A stretch of DNA of 64,000 nucleotides from DATBAX01 sp963762965 (GTDB lineage Bacteria; Acidobacteriota; Terriglobia; Terriglobales; Acidobacteriaceae): assembly GCA_963762965.1 (NCBI GenBank), contig CAVXME010000001.1, positions 2,852,001-2,916,000 on the forward strand. Reading direction: 5' to 3'. Under the pieces are notes generated by a model. The model had not been told where the DNA came from. It was given only the letters and a program-made list of their open reading frames with translations, and made no database searches. The translations under genes and the position numbers were made by a program. Below, piece after piece: positions 7,756 to 16,297 of the stretch (position 1 is the stretch's first letter; the number at the start of each line of letters is the position of its first letter).

Positions 7756-8729
7756 CGCGCCACGAAGTCTCGCACGGTTTGAATGAATTTGTCGGGCTGG
7801 TCGACGAAGGTCATGTGGCCGCTCTTGGGGAGGATCACTAGTTTTGATCCGGCGATTTTGGCGTGCATTTCTTGAGACATTTTAGGATCGCACTCGTCAT
7901 GGTCGCCGACGATGATCAGAGTGGGGACTTTGATTTGCGGAAGGCGATCGAGATATTCCACTTCGGTGAGGTTGCCATCCACTACGAACTCGCCGTGCGA
8001 GCCCCACATTTCGCGATAGACGTCCCAGGCGGTGCCGGCGTTCGAGGCTAGAGGATCGTAGCTAGGATCGGGATGGTTTTGATAGAGATAAGGGAAGTAA
8101 CCGATGCCCCAGGCCAGCTTGGCATATTCGTCGGGATAGCGTCCATGCTCCCAGAGTTCGCCTTTGCCGAAGAGGCCGGCGGTTTCGAGGGCATCGATGC
8201 GGGCGAGGTCTGGCGGCGACATGGCGGCTTTCATTTTAGCCAGCACGGCGTTGAGTTCCTTGGTGCTGGCGAAGGTGCTGCCCAGAATGAGGTGAGAGAG
8301 ATTCTGCTGATATTTCAGTGCGTAGGCCTGGACGAGCGCGCCTCCGTAGGAATGACCGAGCAGACTGATTTTGCCGAGGGCGAGGGCCTGGCGGACGGTC
8401 TCGATGTCCTCGACCATATTGGAGATGGTGTACTGGCGAGTGTCTTCGAGCTTCGACGATTTGCCGGAACCGCGCTCGTCAATAAAGACCAGGCGGTTGG
8501 TGCGCATGAGCGGCAATAAGTAAGGAAGGAAGTAATCGTGGGATGCGCCCGGGCCGCCGTGCACGATCAGGAGCGGCGCGCCGTGGCCGACGGACATGTA
8601 GTAGATCAAGGCGCCGTGGCTGTCGACGAAACCCTCCTGAGTGGCGAAGACGTTGACCTTGGCGTGGGTTTGGGCGTGGGAAATGGAAAAAGCGATCAGC
8701 AGCAGGATGAAGGTTAAGCGGGTGCGCAT
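7752..8729 (-). CDS. Secreted or periplasmic alpha/beta hydrolase, proline iminopeptidase-like
   Basis: A 325-residue protein starting at the ATG at 8729 (MRTRLTFILLLIAFSISHAQ), a typical signal peptide. A start 18 nt further upstream is possible. The oxyanion motif HGGPG (about 56-60), the nucleophile elbow GHSYGG (about 125-130) and the late histidine in SGHMTF match the S33 / proline iminopeptidase group of serine hydrolases. These cleave N-terminal proline or act as esterases; the true substrate is open. The stop overlaps the start of the membrane aminopropyltransferase-like gene by 4 nt, so they form an operon. Confidence 0.83.
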   Translation of the reverse strand: MRTRLTFILLLIAFSISHAQTHAKVNVFATQEGFVDSHGALIYYMSVGHGAPLLIVHGGPGASHDYFLPYLLPLMRTNRLVFIDERGSGKSSKLEDTRQYTISNMVEDIETVRQALALGKISLLGHSYGGALVQAYALKYQQNLSHLILGSTFASTKELNAVLAKMKAAMSPPDLARIDALETAGLFGKGELWEHGRYPDEYAKLAWGIGYFPYLYQNHPDPSYDPLASNAGTAWDVYREMWGSHGEFVVDGNLTEVEYLDRLPQIKVPTLIIVGDHDECDPKMSQEMHAKIAGSKLVILPKSGHMTFVDQPDKFIQTVRDFVAR

Positions 8730-8784
8730 GGTCGGAGATGCTAGCACAATGAGGGTGGTTCGTGAGTGCAGTTGAGGGGGTAGG

Positions 8785-8842
8785 GTCCTTCGACTCCGCA
8801 GCCACTTCGCTTTGCAAAGTGGCTGCTGCGCTCAGGATGACA
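8785..8842. repeat. Dispersed repeat 'ccttcgac ... ctcaggatgaca', copy B
   Basis: Begins gtccttcgact (8785-8795) and ends ctgcgctcaggatgaca (8826-8842). It contains a perfect 10-bp stem, gcagccactt (8798-8807) with aagtggctgc (8817-8826). Its right end lies just upstream of a -10-like tagaat (8853-8858) that may serve the next gene. Confidence 0.65.
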
Positions 8843-8870
8843 GTGGTTGGGGTAGAATTTATGGATCCGC

Positions 8871-9332
8871 ATGAAAAAAGTATTTCATTTCGATTCCGAA
8901 CCTGGGCCGTATGTGGCGGACGCGGCGGTGTTGTGCTGCTTCGATCAGCGCATCCGGCTGGCGGTGCATAAGTTCTTACAGAAGCAGGGGATCTTACGGC
9001 CCGACATGATTGTGGTGGCCGGCGGCGCGAAAACCCTGGCATCGCCGCGCAATGATTTTGAGCGCGACTTCATTCTGGAGCAGGTGCGAATGTCCATCCG
9101 GCTGCACCAGACCAAGCGTATGTTTCTGATGAGCCATTCGGATTGCGCGACGTACGGTGGACTGGCGGCGTTTGGGGGAGATCGCCAGCGCGAATCCGAC
9201 CATCATGAACAGGAACTGCGGCGCGCGAAGGAGCTAGTGAAAGCGAACTTTCCTGAGCTTGCCATACAGTGCTTCTTCGTCAACTTTGATGGGGTGAACG
9301 CCGCGGAAATTGAAGTGGAAGAACTCGCGTAG
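8871..9332 (+). CDS. Small beta-carbonic-anhydrase-like protein
   Basis: At 153 residues it is shorter than typical beta-carbonic anhydrases (about 200). The zinc signature is nonetheless present: C23-x-D25-x-R27 in CCFDQRI and H89-x2-C92 in SHSDCATYGG, with a Gly-rich VVAGGAKTLA strand-turn between them. Beta-class enzymes interconvert CO2 and bicarbonate at a Cys2His zinc site. Spacing and motifs support the fold and metal site; catalysis is unproven. The ATG at 8871 is about 13 nt from a -10-like tagaat, which would give a very short leader. It converges on rmuC. Confidence 0.72.
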   Translation: MKKVFHFDSEPGPYVADAAVLCCFDQRIRLAVHKFLQKQGILRPDMIVVAGGAKTLASPRNDFERDFILEQVRMSIRLHQTKRMFLMSHSDCATYGGLAAFGGDRQRESDHHEQELRRAKELVKANFPELAIQCFFVNFDGVNAAEIEVEELA

Positions 9333-9357
9333 AGAATTTCCGAACAAATGAATTGGC

Positions 9358-10689
9358 TCAAGCACTGGCTTTGTCCTCTAACGGCAGAGGGTCATCGCCG
9401 TTCTTGGCATCTAATTCCAGCTGTTCCTGGCCGCTGAGCACGGTGACCCGTCCGCGATAGGTCTTGAGATGCCTCTGAGCGGTTTCGAAAGCTTCCTGCG
9501 CTTTGTTCAGGTTCTTGCCGACGTTCTCGAACTGGCCCTGGAAAAAGTCGAAAGACTTCTGAGCCTTGCCGAGCTCCAGGCGGCTCTTTTCGAAGCGGCT
9601 GGCGACTTCATACCATTTATGTACCAGAGCAATGGTCTGGAGCGTCATCAACAAGGTATTCGGCGAGACCGGGAAAACGTGTTGCTGGTTGAGCCAGTCG
9701 GCTAGATCGCGATTGCGGACGGCCTCCATGTATAGGGTTTCGCTGGGCAGGTACATCAAGGCGATGTCGGTGGTGCCGTTCTCCGGCTGGATGTAGGCCT
9801 TGATGCGCCGGGCTTCCACTTTCATCACGCGCACAAATTCGTGACGCGCTTCTGCGATTTCTGCTTGATCGTTACTTTCAAATAAGGCCAGGACCTGCTC
9901 GCGGGGAAACTTGGCGTCGATGGGCAGACGGCGATCGGGGAATTGGATGAGGGCGTCGGGGCGTCCGCCGCCTTCGGGAAGCTGGGCCTGGATTTCGAAC
10001 ATATTGGCAGGAAGAAAGTCGGCCAGCAGACGTTCCAGACTGGCTTCGCCAAAGGTCCCACGCAGGTGAGGAAGCTTCAGCAGATTGTTTAGGTCATTGA
10101 TTGAATGGCCGAGCGCGCCGACTTCGCGCAGTTGCTCTTCCGCAGCTTTCAAATGCTGCTGCACTTTCTCAAATTGCGCAAAACCTTCCTTGATGTTCTG
10201 GTCGAGCTTTTGCTGGACCTGGTCGGTGATGGCGAGCAATCGGGCGTCGACACGGTCACGGATGCTTTCCAGGTTCTGGGTTGTTTTCTGATTCAGACCA
10301 TCGAATTCGGTTTTGAGTTGGGAAGTGGTGAGCGCAAGGGAAGTGGTCAACTCGGTGCGGGCTTCAGCCAACCTCTCCGACTGCTCCTGTCTGCCCGCTT
10401 TCATTTGTTGTTCGACTGCGCTGCGTATGCCGGTAAAGCCGTCGCCCAGCCGGTCGGAGACCTGCTGGCGAAGATCGCCTTTCGTCTGTTCAAGACGCGA
10501 TGCCATGTCGGCGGTGGCGGATGCGAACTGATGCGAAAGAGTCTGGTGGAGGGCTTCGGCCTGGGTTGCAAGTCTTGTGAGTGCTTCAGTTTGTAGGGAA
10601 GACTTCGAGGCCCGCTGAAACAGTCGCACGACCATTATGAGAAGCAGAAGGTTGGCAACGCAAAGCAGGCTCAGCAGAATTGTATCCAT
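9358..10689 (-). CDS. rmuC: RmuC family DNA recombination protein
   Basis: A 443-residue protein with an N-terminal membrane anchor (MDTILLSLLCVANLLLLIMV), a long coiled coil (about 30-190) and the conserved RmuC nuclease-like domain (about 210-400; DALIQFPDRRLPIDAKFP, then QTIALVHKWYE). RmuC limits recombination-associated inversions and carries a PD-(D/E)xK-like core. I chose the ATG at 10689, because the longer in-frame extension to 10788 has unusual composition and precedes the membrane anchor. Confidence 0.9.
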   Translation of the reverse strand: MDTILLSLLCVANLLLLIMVVRLFQRASKSSLQTEALTRLATQAEALHQTLSHQFASATADMASRLEQTKGDLRQQVSDRLGDGFTGIRSAVEQQMKAGRQEQSERLAEARTELTTSLALTTSQLKTEFDGLNQKTTQNLESIRDRVDARLLAITDQVQQKLDQNIKEGFAQFEKVQQHLKAAEEQLREVGALGHSINDLNNLLKLPHLRGTFGEASLERLLADFLPANMFEIQAQLPEGGGRPDALIQFPDRRLPIDAKFPREQVLALFESNDQAEIAEARHEFVRVMKVEARRIKAYIQPENGTTDIALMYLPSETLYMEAVRNRDLADWLNQQHVFPVSPNTLLMTLQTIALVHKWYEVASRFEKSRLELGKAQKSFDFFQGQFENVGKNLNKAQEAFETAQRHLKTYRGRVTVLSGQEQLELDAKNGDDPLPLEDKASA

Positions 10690-10805
10690 GATGATGGTGT
10701 TGCACCTAATTCTAGAAGGTAATGCTGGGGGAAGAAAGTGGCAAGTTTGAACGGGTATGCCGGTTGTTGTGTTCGAGTCGAACGGCATCTAAGTGTAAGA
10801 GCCGG

Positions 10806-10834
10806 TTGACTTCGGGCCTCGTAGCGCCTAAGAT
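10806..10834 (+). promoter_or_regulatory. Sigma70-type promoter of the first kinase gene
   Basis: TTGACT (10806-10811), a 17-bp spacer and TAAGAT (10829-10834). The spacer is largely conserved with the promoter at 16245. The predicted transcript start (about 10841) is only about 6 nt from the GTG start codon. Confidence 0.72.
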
Positions 10835-10846
10835 CGCGGCCCTAGG

Positions 10847-13261
10847 GTGGAATCCCACTTTTCTTTGCTCGACCAGACCATTTCGCATTACCACATCACC
10901 GAAAAGCTCGGTGGCGGCGGGATGGGTGTGGTCTATGAAGCCGAAGATACCAAGCTACAACGCCGGGTTGCCCTGAAATTCCTTCCCGAAGAACTGGTCA
11001 AAGATTCGCGGGTGCTGGAGCGCTTCCGGCGGGAGGCCCGGGCCGCGTCGCAATTGAATCATCCCAATATCTGCACCATTCACGACATCGAAGATAACGA
11101 CGGCCGTCCTTTTATTGTCATGGAGCGGTTGGAAGGCGAAAGCCTGAAGCAGCGCATCCGGGGCACTCCGCTGGAGTTGGAAGAGATTCTGGAGATTGCG
11201 GTGCAGGTGGCGGATGCGCTGGTGGCTTCGCACGCCAAGGGGATCATTCATCGCGACATCAAGCCCGCGAACATCTTCTTAACGAAGAGCGGGCAGGTCA
11301 AGGTCCTTGATTTTGGATTGGCCAAGCTGGCACGGGAACAGGTAGCCAACAGCGAAGGCAATTTCGAAGACTCGCTGACCCAGATGGGCGTGATTCCGGG
11401 AACGGCCGTGTACATGTCGCCGGAGCAGGCGCGGAGCGAGGAACTGGATCCGCGCAGCGACCTCTTTTCGTTTGGGGTGGTGCTCTACGAAATGGCCACT
11501 GGGAAGAAGCCATTTGCGGGAACCAACGTGGTGACCACGTTGGACGCCGTGCTGCACCAGAAGCCGGCTCCTCCTACCAGTTTGAATCCCGCTTTGCCGC
11601 TCGAACTCGAGGCCATCATCGGCAAAGCTATGGAGAAAGACCGCCGGGTCCGATACTTTACCGCCACGGAAATGAAGTCCGACCTGGTGAAGTTGAAAAG
11701 AGAAACTGAGTCCGGATTAAGCCGGACTTCGGCAAGCGCACCGCTGCGTGTGGTTACCAACACTTTTCAAACCTCGTCGTACCGGCAAAATTATCTGCTG
11801 CTGGGGACGCTGGGACTGCTGATTACGGTGCTGGTTTCGGTCGGGACTTGGTGGTGGAAACACCGGGCGGGCGGCGGCTTCGGCGGAAACAAGAACACCA
11901 TTGCGGTGCTGCCGCTACAGAACATTAGCAACGATCCCAACATTGACTATCTGCGTTTCGCGCTGGCGGATGAAATCTCCAACGTGCTTTCCTACACCCG
12001 CTCCCTGGACGTGCGGCCGGCGGCCACCACCCGTAAGTTTGCCTCTCCGGATGTGGACCCGATGGAAGTTGGTCATCAGTTACACGTCGCGGTGGTGCTG
12101 ACCGGTCACTATTTGCTGCAAGGCAAGAAGCTTCTAGTGACGCTGGAAGCGATCGATGTGGGCAGCAACCGGCTGCTGTGGCAGGGCACCATCACCAGCG
12201 ACGCGCAGGATCTGATTGGCATGCAAGCCCAGATTGGCAATCAAGTTCGCCAGGGACTGCTGCCGCAGTTAGGGGCCACGGCCGGCCTGATGGAGGCGAA
12301 AACCAAGCCCAAAAACCAGGATGCATACGATCTGTACTTGCGGAGTCTGGCAATTTCTCATGACCCTGAGCCGAATAAAGCCGCCATCTCTATTCTGGAA
12401 GAGGCGGCGGAAATGGACCCGAGTTATGCGCCGGCCTGGGAATCGCTGGGACTGCGTTACTACTACGACGGATCGTACTCGAACGGGGGTGCGCCGATGT
12501 TCGAAAAGTCAGACGCAGCTTATGAGCGCGCGCTGGCGCTGGATCCGAATCTTGGTGGGGCGGCCGGCAATCTGATTGTCAACCGGGTGGAGCGCGGAGA
12601 TCTTGGGAAGGCCTATCAAGAGGCAAAAGATCTGGTCGGAAGGCGTCCGCAAAATGCTTTTGCCCATTTTACGTTGTCCTATGTCTACCGCTATGCCGGC
12701 ATGTATCAGGAATCCAAGCGCGAATGTGACACAGCCATTGCACTGGACCCGGGTAACTATGAATTTCGTTCGTGTGCCTGGGTGTTTCTTGGCTTAGGAG
12801 AGAACCAACGGGCGATGGATTTTGTTCATCTGGATGCGGGCTCGGAATGGGAAGCGTACATGATGCCTTCGGTCCTGCTCCGAGAAGGCAAGATTGAGGA
12901 AGCGCGACGGTCGGTCAGCAAGATTACCAACAATCCGTATTATCACCGCGACCTGCTGGAGGCTTGTCTGCAACTCCGCCCGGCTGAGGAATTGGATGGC
13001 ATTGTGCAGAGAACCGAAGCCGCGGTGATTGCCGAAGGCGATCCAGCGCCACGCTATGAAGAGGCGACCATCATGGCGTATTGCGGCAAGTCCGATGCGG
13101 CGATGCGCCTGATTCAGAGTGCCATCGAAAAGAATTACTGTTCTACCGCAGGGCTCCGCTCCGATCCCTTGCTGGCGAAATTGCGGGGAAACCCGGCATT
13201 CGGTCAGCTGCTCATCGCGGCGGCCGATTGTGAGCAGAAAGCTTTGGGGACCTCGCACTAA
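10847..13261 (+). CDS. Ser/Thr protein kinase with TolB-like domain and TPR repeats
   Basis: An 804-residue transmembrane Pkn-type kinase. The kinase domain (about 14-275) has the glycine loop KLGGGGMGVVYEAED, the lysine in VALKF, HRDIKPANIF, and DFGLAKL. One membrane helix is at about 313-335. The outer part has a TolB/FlgO-like domain (about 345-480, beginning NTIAVLPLQNIS) and TPR repeats to the C-terminus, likely binding peptides or proteins. The start is a GTG at 10847 that leaves room only for a short N-terminus before the kinase fold. It is the first of three tandem paralogues. A hairpin-T terminator lies at its stop codon. Confidence 0.9.
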   Translation: MESHFSLLDQTISHYHITEKLGGGGMGVVYEAEDTKLQRRVALKFLPEELVKDSRVLERFRREARAASQLNHPNICTIHDIEDNDGRPFIVMERLEGESLKQRIRGTPLELEEILEIAVQVADALVASHAKGIIHRDIKPANIFLTKSGQVKVLDFGLAKLAREQVANSEGNFEDSLTQMGVIPGTAVYMSPEQARSEELDPRSDLFSFGVVLYEMATGKKPFAGTNVVTTLDAVLHQKPAPPTSLNPALPLELEAIIGKAMEKDRRVRYFTATEMKSDLVKLKRETESGLSRTSASAPLRVVTNTFQTSSYRQNYLLLGTLGLLITVLVSVGTWWWKHRAGGGFGGNKNTIAVLPLQNISNDPNIDYLRFALADEISNVLSYTRSLDVRPAATTRKFASPDVDPMEVGHQLHVAVVLTGHYLLQGKKLLVTLEAIDVGSNRLLWQGTITSDAQDLIGMQAQIGNQVRQGLLPQLGATAGLMEAKTKPKNQDAYDLYLRSLAISHDPEPNKAAISILEEAAEMDPSYAPAWESLGLRYYYDGSYSNGGAPMFEKSDAAYERALALDPNLGGAAGNLIVNRVERGDLGKAYQEAKDLVGRRPQNAFAHFTLSYVYRYAGMYQESKRECDTAIALDPGNYEFRSCAWVFLGLGENQRAMDFVHLDAGSEWEAYMMPSVLLREGKIEEARRSVSKITNNPYYHRDLLEACLQLRPAEELDGIVQRTEAAVIAEGDPAPRYEEATIMAYCGKSDAAMRLIQSAIEKNYCSTAGLRSDPLLAKLRGNPAFGQLLIAAADCEQKALGTSH

Positions 13262-13282
13262 CCAACTGAGGGTTGGTTTTTA
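13260..13282 (+). terminator. Intrinsic terminator overlapping the start region of the second kinase
   Basis: Arms aaccaac (13260-13266) and gttggtt (13272-13278) enclose a 5-nt loop and are followed by ttttatt. The hairpin begins in the first kinase's stop codon and covers the proposed TTG start of the next gene. Confidence 0.65.
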
Positions 13283-16212
13283 TTCCACTGCCTGACCAAA
13301 CCGTTTCCCATTACCGGCTCATCGAGAAACTCGGTGGCGGAGGAATGGGTGTGGTGTACAAAGCCGAAGACACTCGTCTTGGCCGCTTTGTGGCACTTAA
13401 GTTTCTGCCCGACGATGTGGCACTGGATCCCCAGGCCCTGGAACGCTTCCGTCGTGAAGCCCGAGCTGCTTCCGCACTGAACCATCCCAATATCTGCACC
13501 ATCTACGACATCGGAGAGCACGATGGCAAAGCTTTTATTGCCATGGAATACCTGGAAGGGCTTACCTTGAAGCACAGTATTTCAGGCCGGCCACTGGAGA
13601 TGGACCCGCTGCTTTCGCTGGCAATCGAGGTCGCGGATGCGCTGGATGCGGCGCACAGCAAGGGTATTGTCCATCGTGACATCAAGCCGGCGAACATTTT
13701 TGTGACCGAACGTGGTCATGCCAAAGTTTTGGATTTTGGACTGGCGAAGATCACGGTGAGGGAAAAGGGCCCGGAAGAGTTGACGGCGGGAGCGACGGCC
13801 GAGCATCTGACCACTCCCGGTACGGCCATGGGAACGGTCGCGTACATGTCCCCCGAGCAAGCGCGGGGCAAGGAGCTCGACAGCCGCAGCGATGTTTTTT
13901 CGTTTGGCGCGGTGATTTATGAGATGGCCACGGGCGCCATGCCATTTCGTGGGGACACGTCCGCTGTGCTTTTCGATTCCATCCTGCACAAAGCGCCGAC
14001 GGCTCCGGTGCGGCTGAATCCCGATCTCCCCGCCAAGCTGGAAGAAATCATCAATAAGGCGCTGGAGAAAGATCGCGAGTTGCGCTATCAGCATGCTTCC
14101 GACATCGGCGCCGACCTGAAACGATTGAAGCGGGACACCGAGTCCAGCCGAAGCGCGATCGCAACCGCGGTGAACAACACCGCAGAAAGCGGAACAGCGT
14201 CGGGACTATTGATTAGCCAGCAGGCTGTAACTGGCGCGCAGAAGGCGGGATCGTCTCAGTCGTTGGCCGCGGCTTCGGAACAAAAGCCGCGTAGTCCGTG
14301 GAAGATTCTGGTGCCAGTAGTCTTAGTGATCGCCGCTGCCGTGGGTGGCTTCTTTTACTGGCGGTCGCGGCAAGCGGTGAATACGCTTACCGAAAAAGAC
14401 ACCATCGTCCTCGCCGATTTCGCTAATAGTACGGGCGATCCCGTGTTTGATGAGGCCCTCAAGCAAGCGCTCTCGGTGGAGTTGGGACAGTCCCCGTTTC
14501 TCAATGTGCTTTCGGATCGAAAAATTGGCGAGACTTTGCGCCTGATGGGCCGCCAGCCCACGGATAAACTGACGCTCGATGTTGCTCGTGAACTCTGCCT
14601 TCGCACCGGGAGTAAAGCAATCATTGCGGGGTCGATCTCCAGCCTGGGAAGTCAATACGTGGTGGGGCTGAGCGCATCGAGTTGCCGCACTGGCGATCCA
14701 CTAGCCGAAGAACAGTCGCAATCGGCCGGCAAGGAAGGCGTACTGAAAGCGCTAAGCCAGGCCGCATCCGCACTGCGCAGCAAGCTGGGCGAGTCACTGG
14801 CTTCGATTCAGAAGTTCGATGTGCCGATCGAGGCGACCACGCCGTCACTGGAGGCGTTGAAAGCTTTCAGTCTTGGCGCGACCACCGGAAATCAGCAAGG
14901 AGACGCGGAAGCCATTCCGTTTCTGAGGCGGGCCATCGAGCTCGATCCCAACTTTGCCATGGCCTATGCCGGCCTGGGCATTCACTACGCCAACATGGGA
15001 CAGCCCACTTTGGCTGCGGCGAACATCCAGAAAGCCTATGATCTGCGCGATCACGTCAGCGAGCGGGAAAGACTGCGCATCACGGCAGATTACGCCTTCA
15101 GCAATGGAGATTTGGAAAAGGAAGCCCAATCCTACGAATTATGGATCCAGAGCTACCCTCGCGACTATGTGCCACACGGCAACCTGGGCGCGAATTATGC
15201 TGCGCTCGGTCAGTGGGACAAGGCCATCACCGAACTTCATGAATCGCTGCGCCTGGAACCGAATTCCATTGTCAGTTATGAAAACCTCGCGGAAGTGTAT
15301 GTCGCGTTGAACCGTTTTGACGATGCCAAAGCAACCATTGCAGAAGCTCATGAACGCAAGCTCGATAACGCCTTTGTGCATCTCCTGGAATATGCCCTGG
15401 CATTTCTAAGCCATGACACCACCGAGATGGAGAAGCAGGTTGCGTGGGGCGCGGGAAAGCCGGGAGATGAAGATCCGCTTTTAAGTGCGCAATCTGACAC
15501 TGAGGGCTATTACGGGCGGTTAGCCAGGGCGCGTGATTTTTCCCGCCGTGCGTCCGATTCGGCCGTACGCGCCGATTCCAAGGAGACGGCTGCACTATGG
15601 CAGGCCAATGGTGCGTTACGGGAGGCAGAATTCGGCAACGCCGACCTGGCCCGTCATGATGCGGAGGCAGCGTTGGCCCTGGCTCCAGGCCGGGACGTGC
15701 AAGTTATTGCCGCGTTGGCCGAGGCGCGCGCGGGCAATCCAAATAAAGCGCAGCAATATGTGGAAGAACTGAAAAAGAGCAATCCCTCCAATACCGTGTT
15801 GAAGCTTTATTGGTTTCCCACGGTCGAGGCCGCGATCGAAATTGCCCGGGGAAATGCTGCGCAGGCCATCGATTCTTTGCAGGCGGCAGAGCCCTATGAG
15901 ACCGGGGAAGTGCCACCTAGTCAGGTGGAGAGTCTCTATCCCGCCTTCTTGCGAGGACAGGCTTACCTGTTAGCGCATCAGGGCAGCGCGGCTGCGGCTG
16001 AATTTCAGAAAATGGTCGATCATCCGGGGATGGTGCAGAATTTTCCGACGGGAGCTTTGGCCCATCTCGGCCTCGCCCGGGCTTACGTGTTATCCGGAGA
16101 TACTGCCAAGGCGCGAGCTGCCTTTCAAGACTTCTTTAGCTTGTGGAAGGACGCGGATTCGGACATCCCGCTCCTCAAGGAAGCCAGGGCAGAGTTTGCC
16201 AAGCTGCAATAA
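13273..16212 (+). CDS. Ser/Thr protein kinase with TPR repeats
   Basis: A 979-residue paralogue of the neighbouring kinases. The kinase domain (about 10-275) holds KLGGGGMGVVYKAED, VALKFLPDD, HRDIKPANIFV and DFGLAKI. A membrane helix is at about 344-362 (ILVPVVLVIAAAVGGFFYW). The region after it (DTIVLADFANSTGDPVF, about 374-500) resembles the TolB-like domain of the first kinase, followed by TPR repeats over about 530-970. The start is uncertain. The TTG at 13273 lies inside a terminator hairpin, and ATT at 13282 or CTG at 13288 would also fit the family N-terminus. It may depend on readthrough from the first kinase, as I see no clear separate promoter. Confidence 0.86.
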   Translation: MVFIPLPDQTVSHYRLIEKLGGGGMGVVYKAEDTRLGRFVALKFLPDDVALDPQALERFRREARAASALNHPNICTIYDIGEHDGKAFIAMEYLEGLTLKHSISGRPLEMDPLLSLAIEVADALDAAHSKGIVHRDIKPANIFVTERGHAKVLDFGLAKITVREKGPEELTAGATAEHLTTPGTAMGTVAYMSPEQARGKELDSRSDVFSFGAVIYEMATGAMPFRGDTSAVLFDSILHKAPTAPVRLNPDLPAKLEEIINKALEKDRELRYQHASDIGADLKRLKRDTESSRSAIATAVNNTAESGTASGLLISQQAVTGAQKAGSSQSLAAASEQKPRSPWKILVPVVLVIAAAVGGFFYWRSRQAVNTLTEKDTIVLADFANSTGDPVFDEALKQALSVELGQSPFLNVLSDRKIGETLRLMGRQPTDKLTLDVARELCLRTGSKAIIAGSISSLGSQYVVGLSASSCRTGDPLAEEQSQSAGKEGVLKALSQAASALRSKLGESLASIQKFDVPIEATTPSLEALKAFSLGATTGNQQGDAEAIPFLRRAIELDPNFAMAYAGLGIHYANMGQPTLAAANIQKAYDLRDHVSERERLRITADYAFSNGDLEKEAQSYELWIQSYPRDYVPHGNLGANYAALGQWDKAITELHESLRLEPNSIVSYENLAEVYVALNRFDDAKATIAEAHERKLDNAFVHLLEYALAFLSHDTTEMEKQVAWGAGKPGDEDPLLSAQSDTEGYYGRLARARDFSRRASDSAVRADSKETAALWQANGALREAEFGNADLARHDAEAALALAPGRDVQVIAALAEARAGNPNKAQQYVEELKKSNPSNTVLKLYWFPTVEAAIEIARGNAAQAIDSLQAAEPYETGEVPPSQVESLYPAFLRGQAYLLAHQGSAAAAEFQKMVDHPGMVQNFPTGALAHLGLARAYVLSGDTAKARAAFQDFFSLWKDADSDIPLLKEARAEFAKLQ

Positions 16213-16244
16213 GTTGTCTTGTGACGCTTTTCGCCGCATAAGCT

Positions 16245-16273
16245 TTGACTTCATTCGCCGTAGCTCCTAATAT
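16245..16273 (+). promoter_or_regulatory. Sigma70-type promoter of the third kinase gene
   Basis: TTGACT (16245-16250), a 17-bp spacer and TAATAT (16268-16273). From -35 through -10 the sequence closely matches the promoter at 10806-10834, including gtagc and cctaa in the spacer. The predicted transcript start is near 16280, giving a leader of about 18 nt. Confidence 0.78.
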
Positions 16274-16297
16274 CGTGCCCTGGGGGACTCTTACCAT

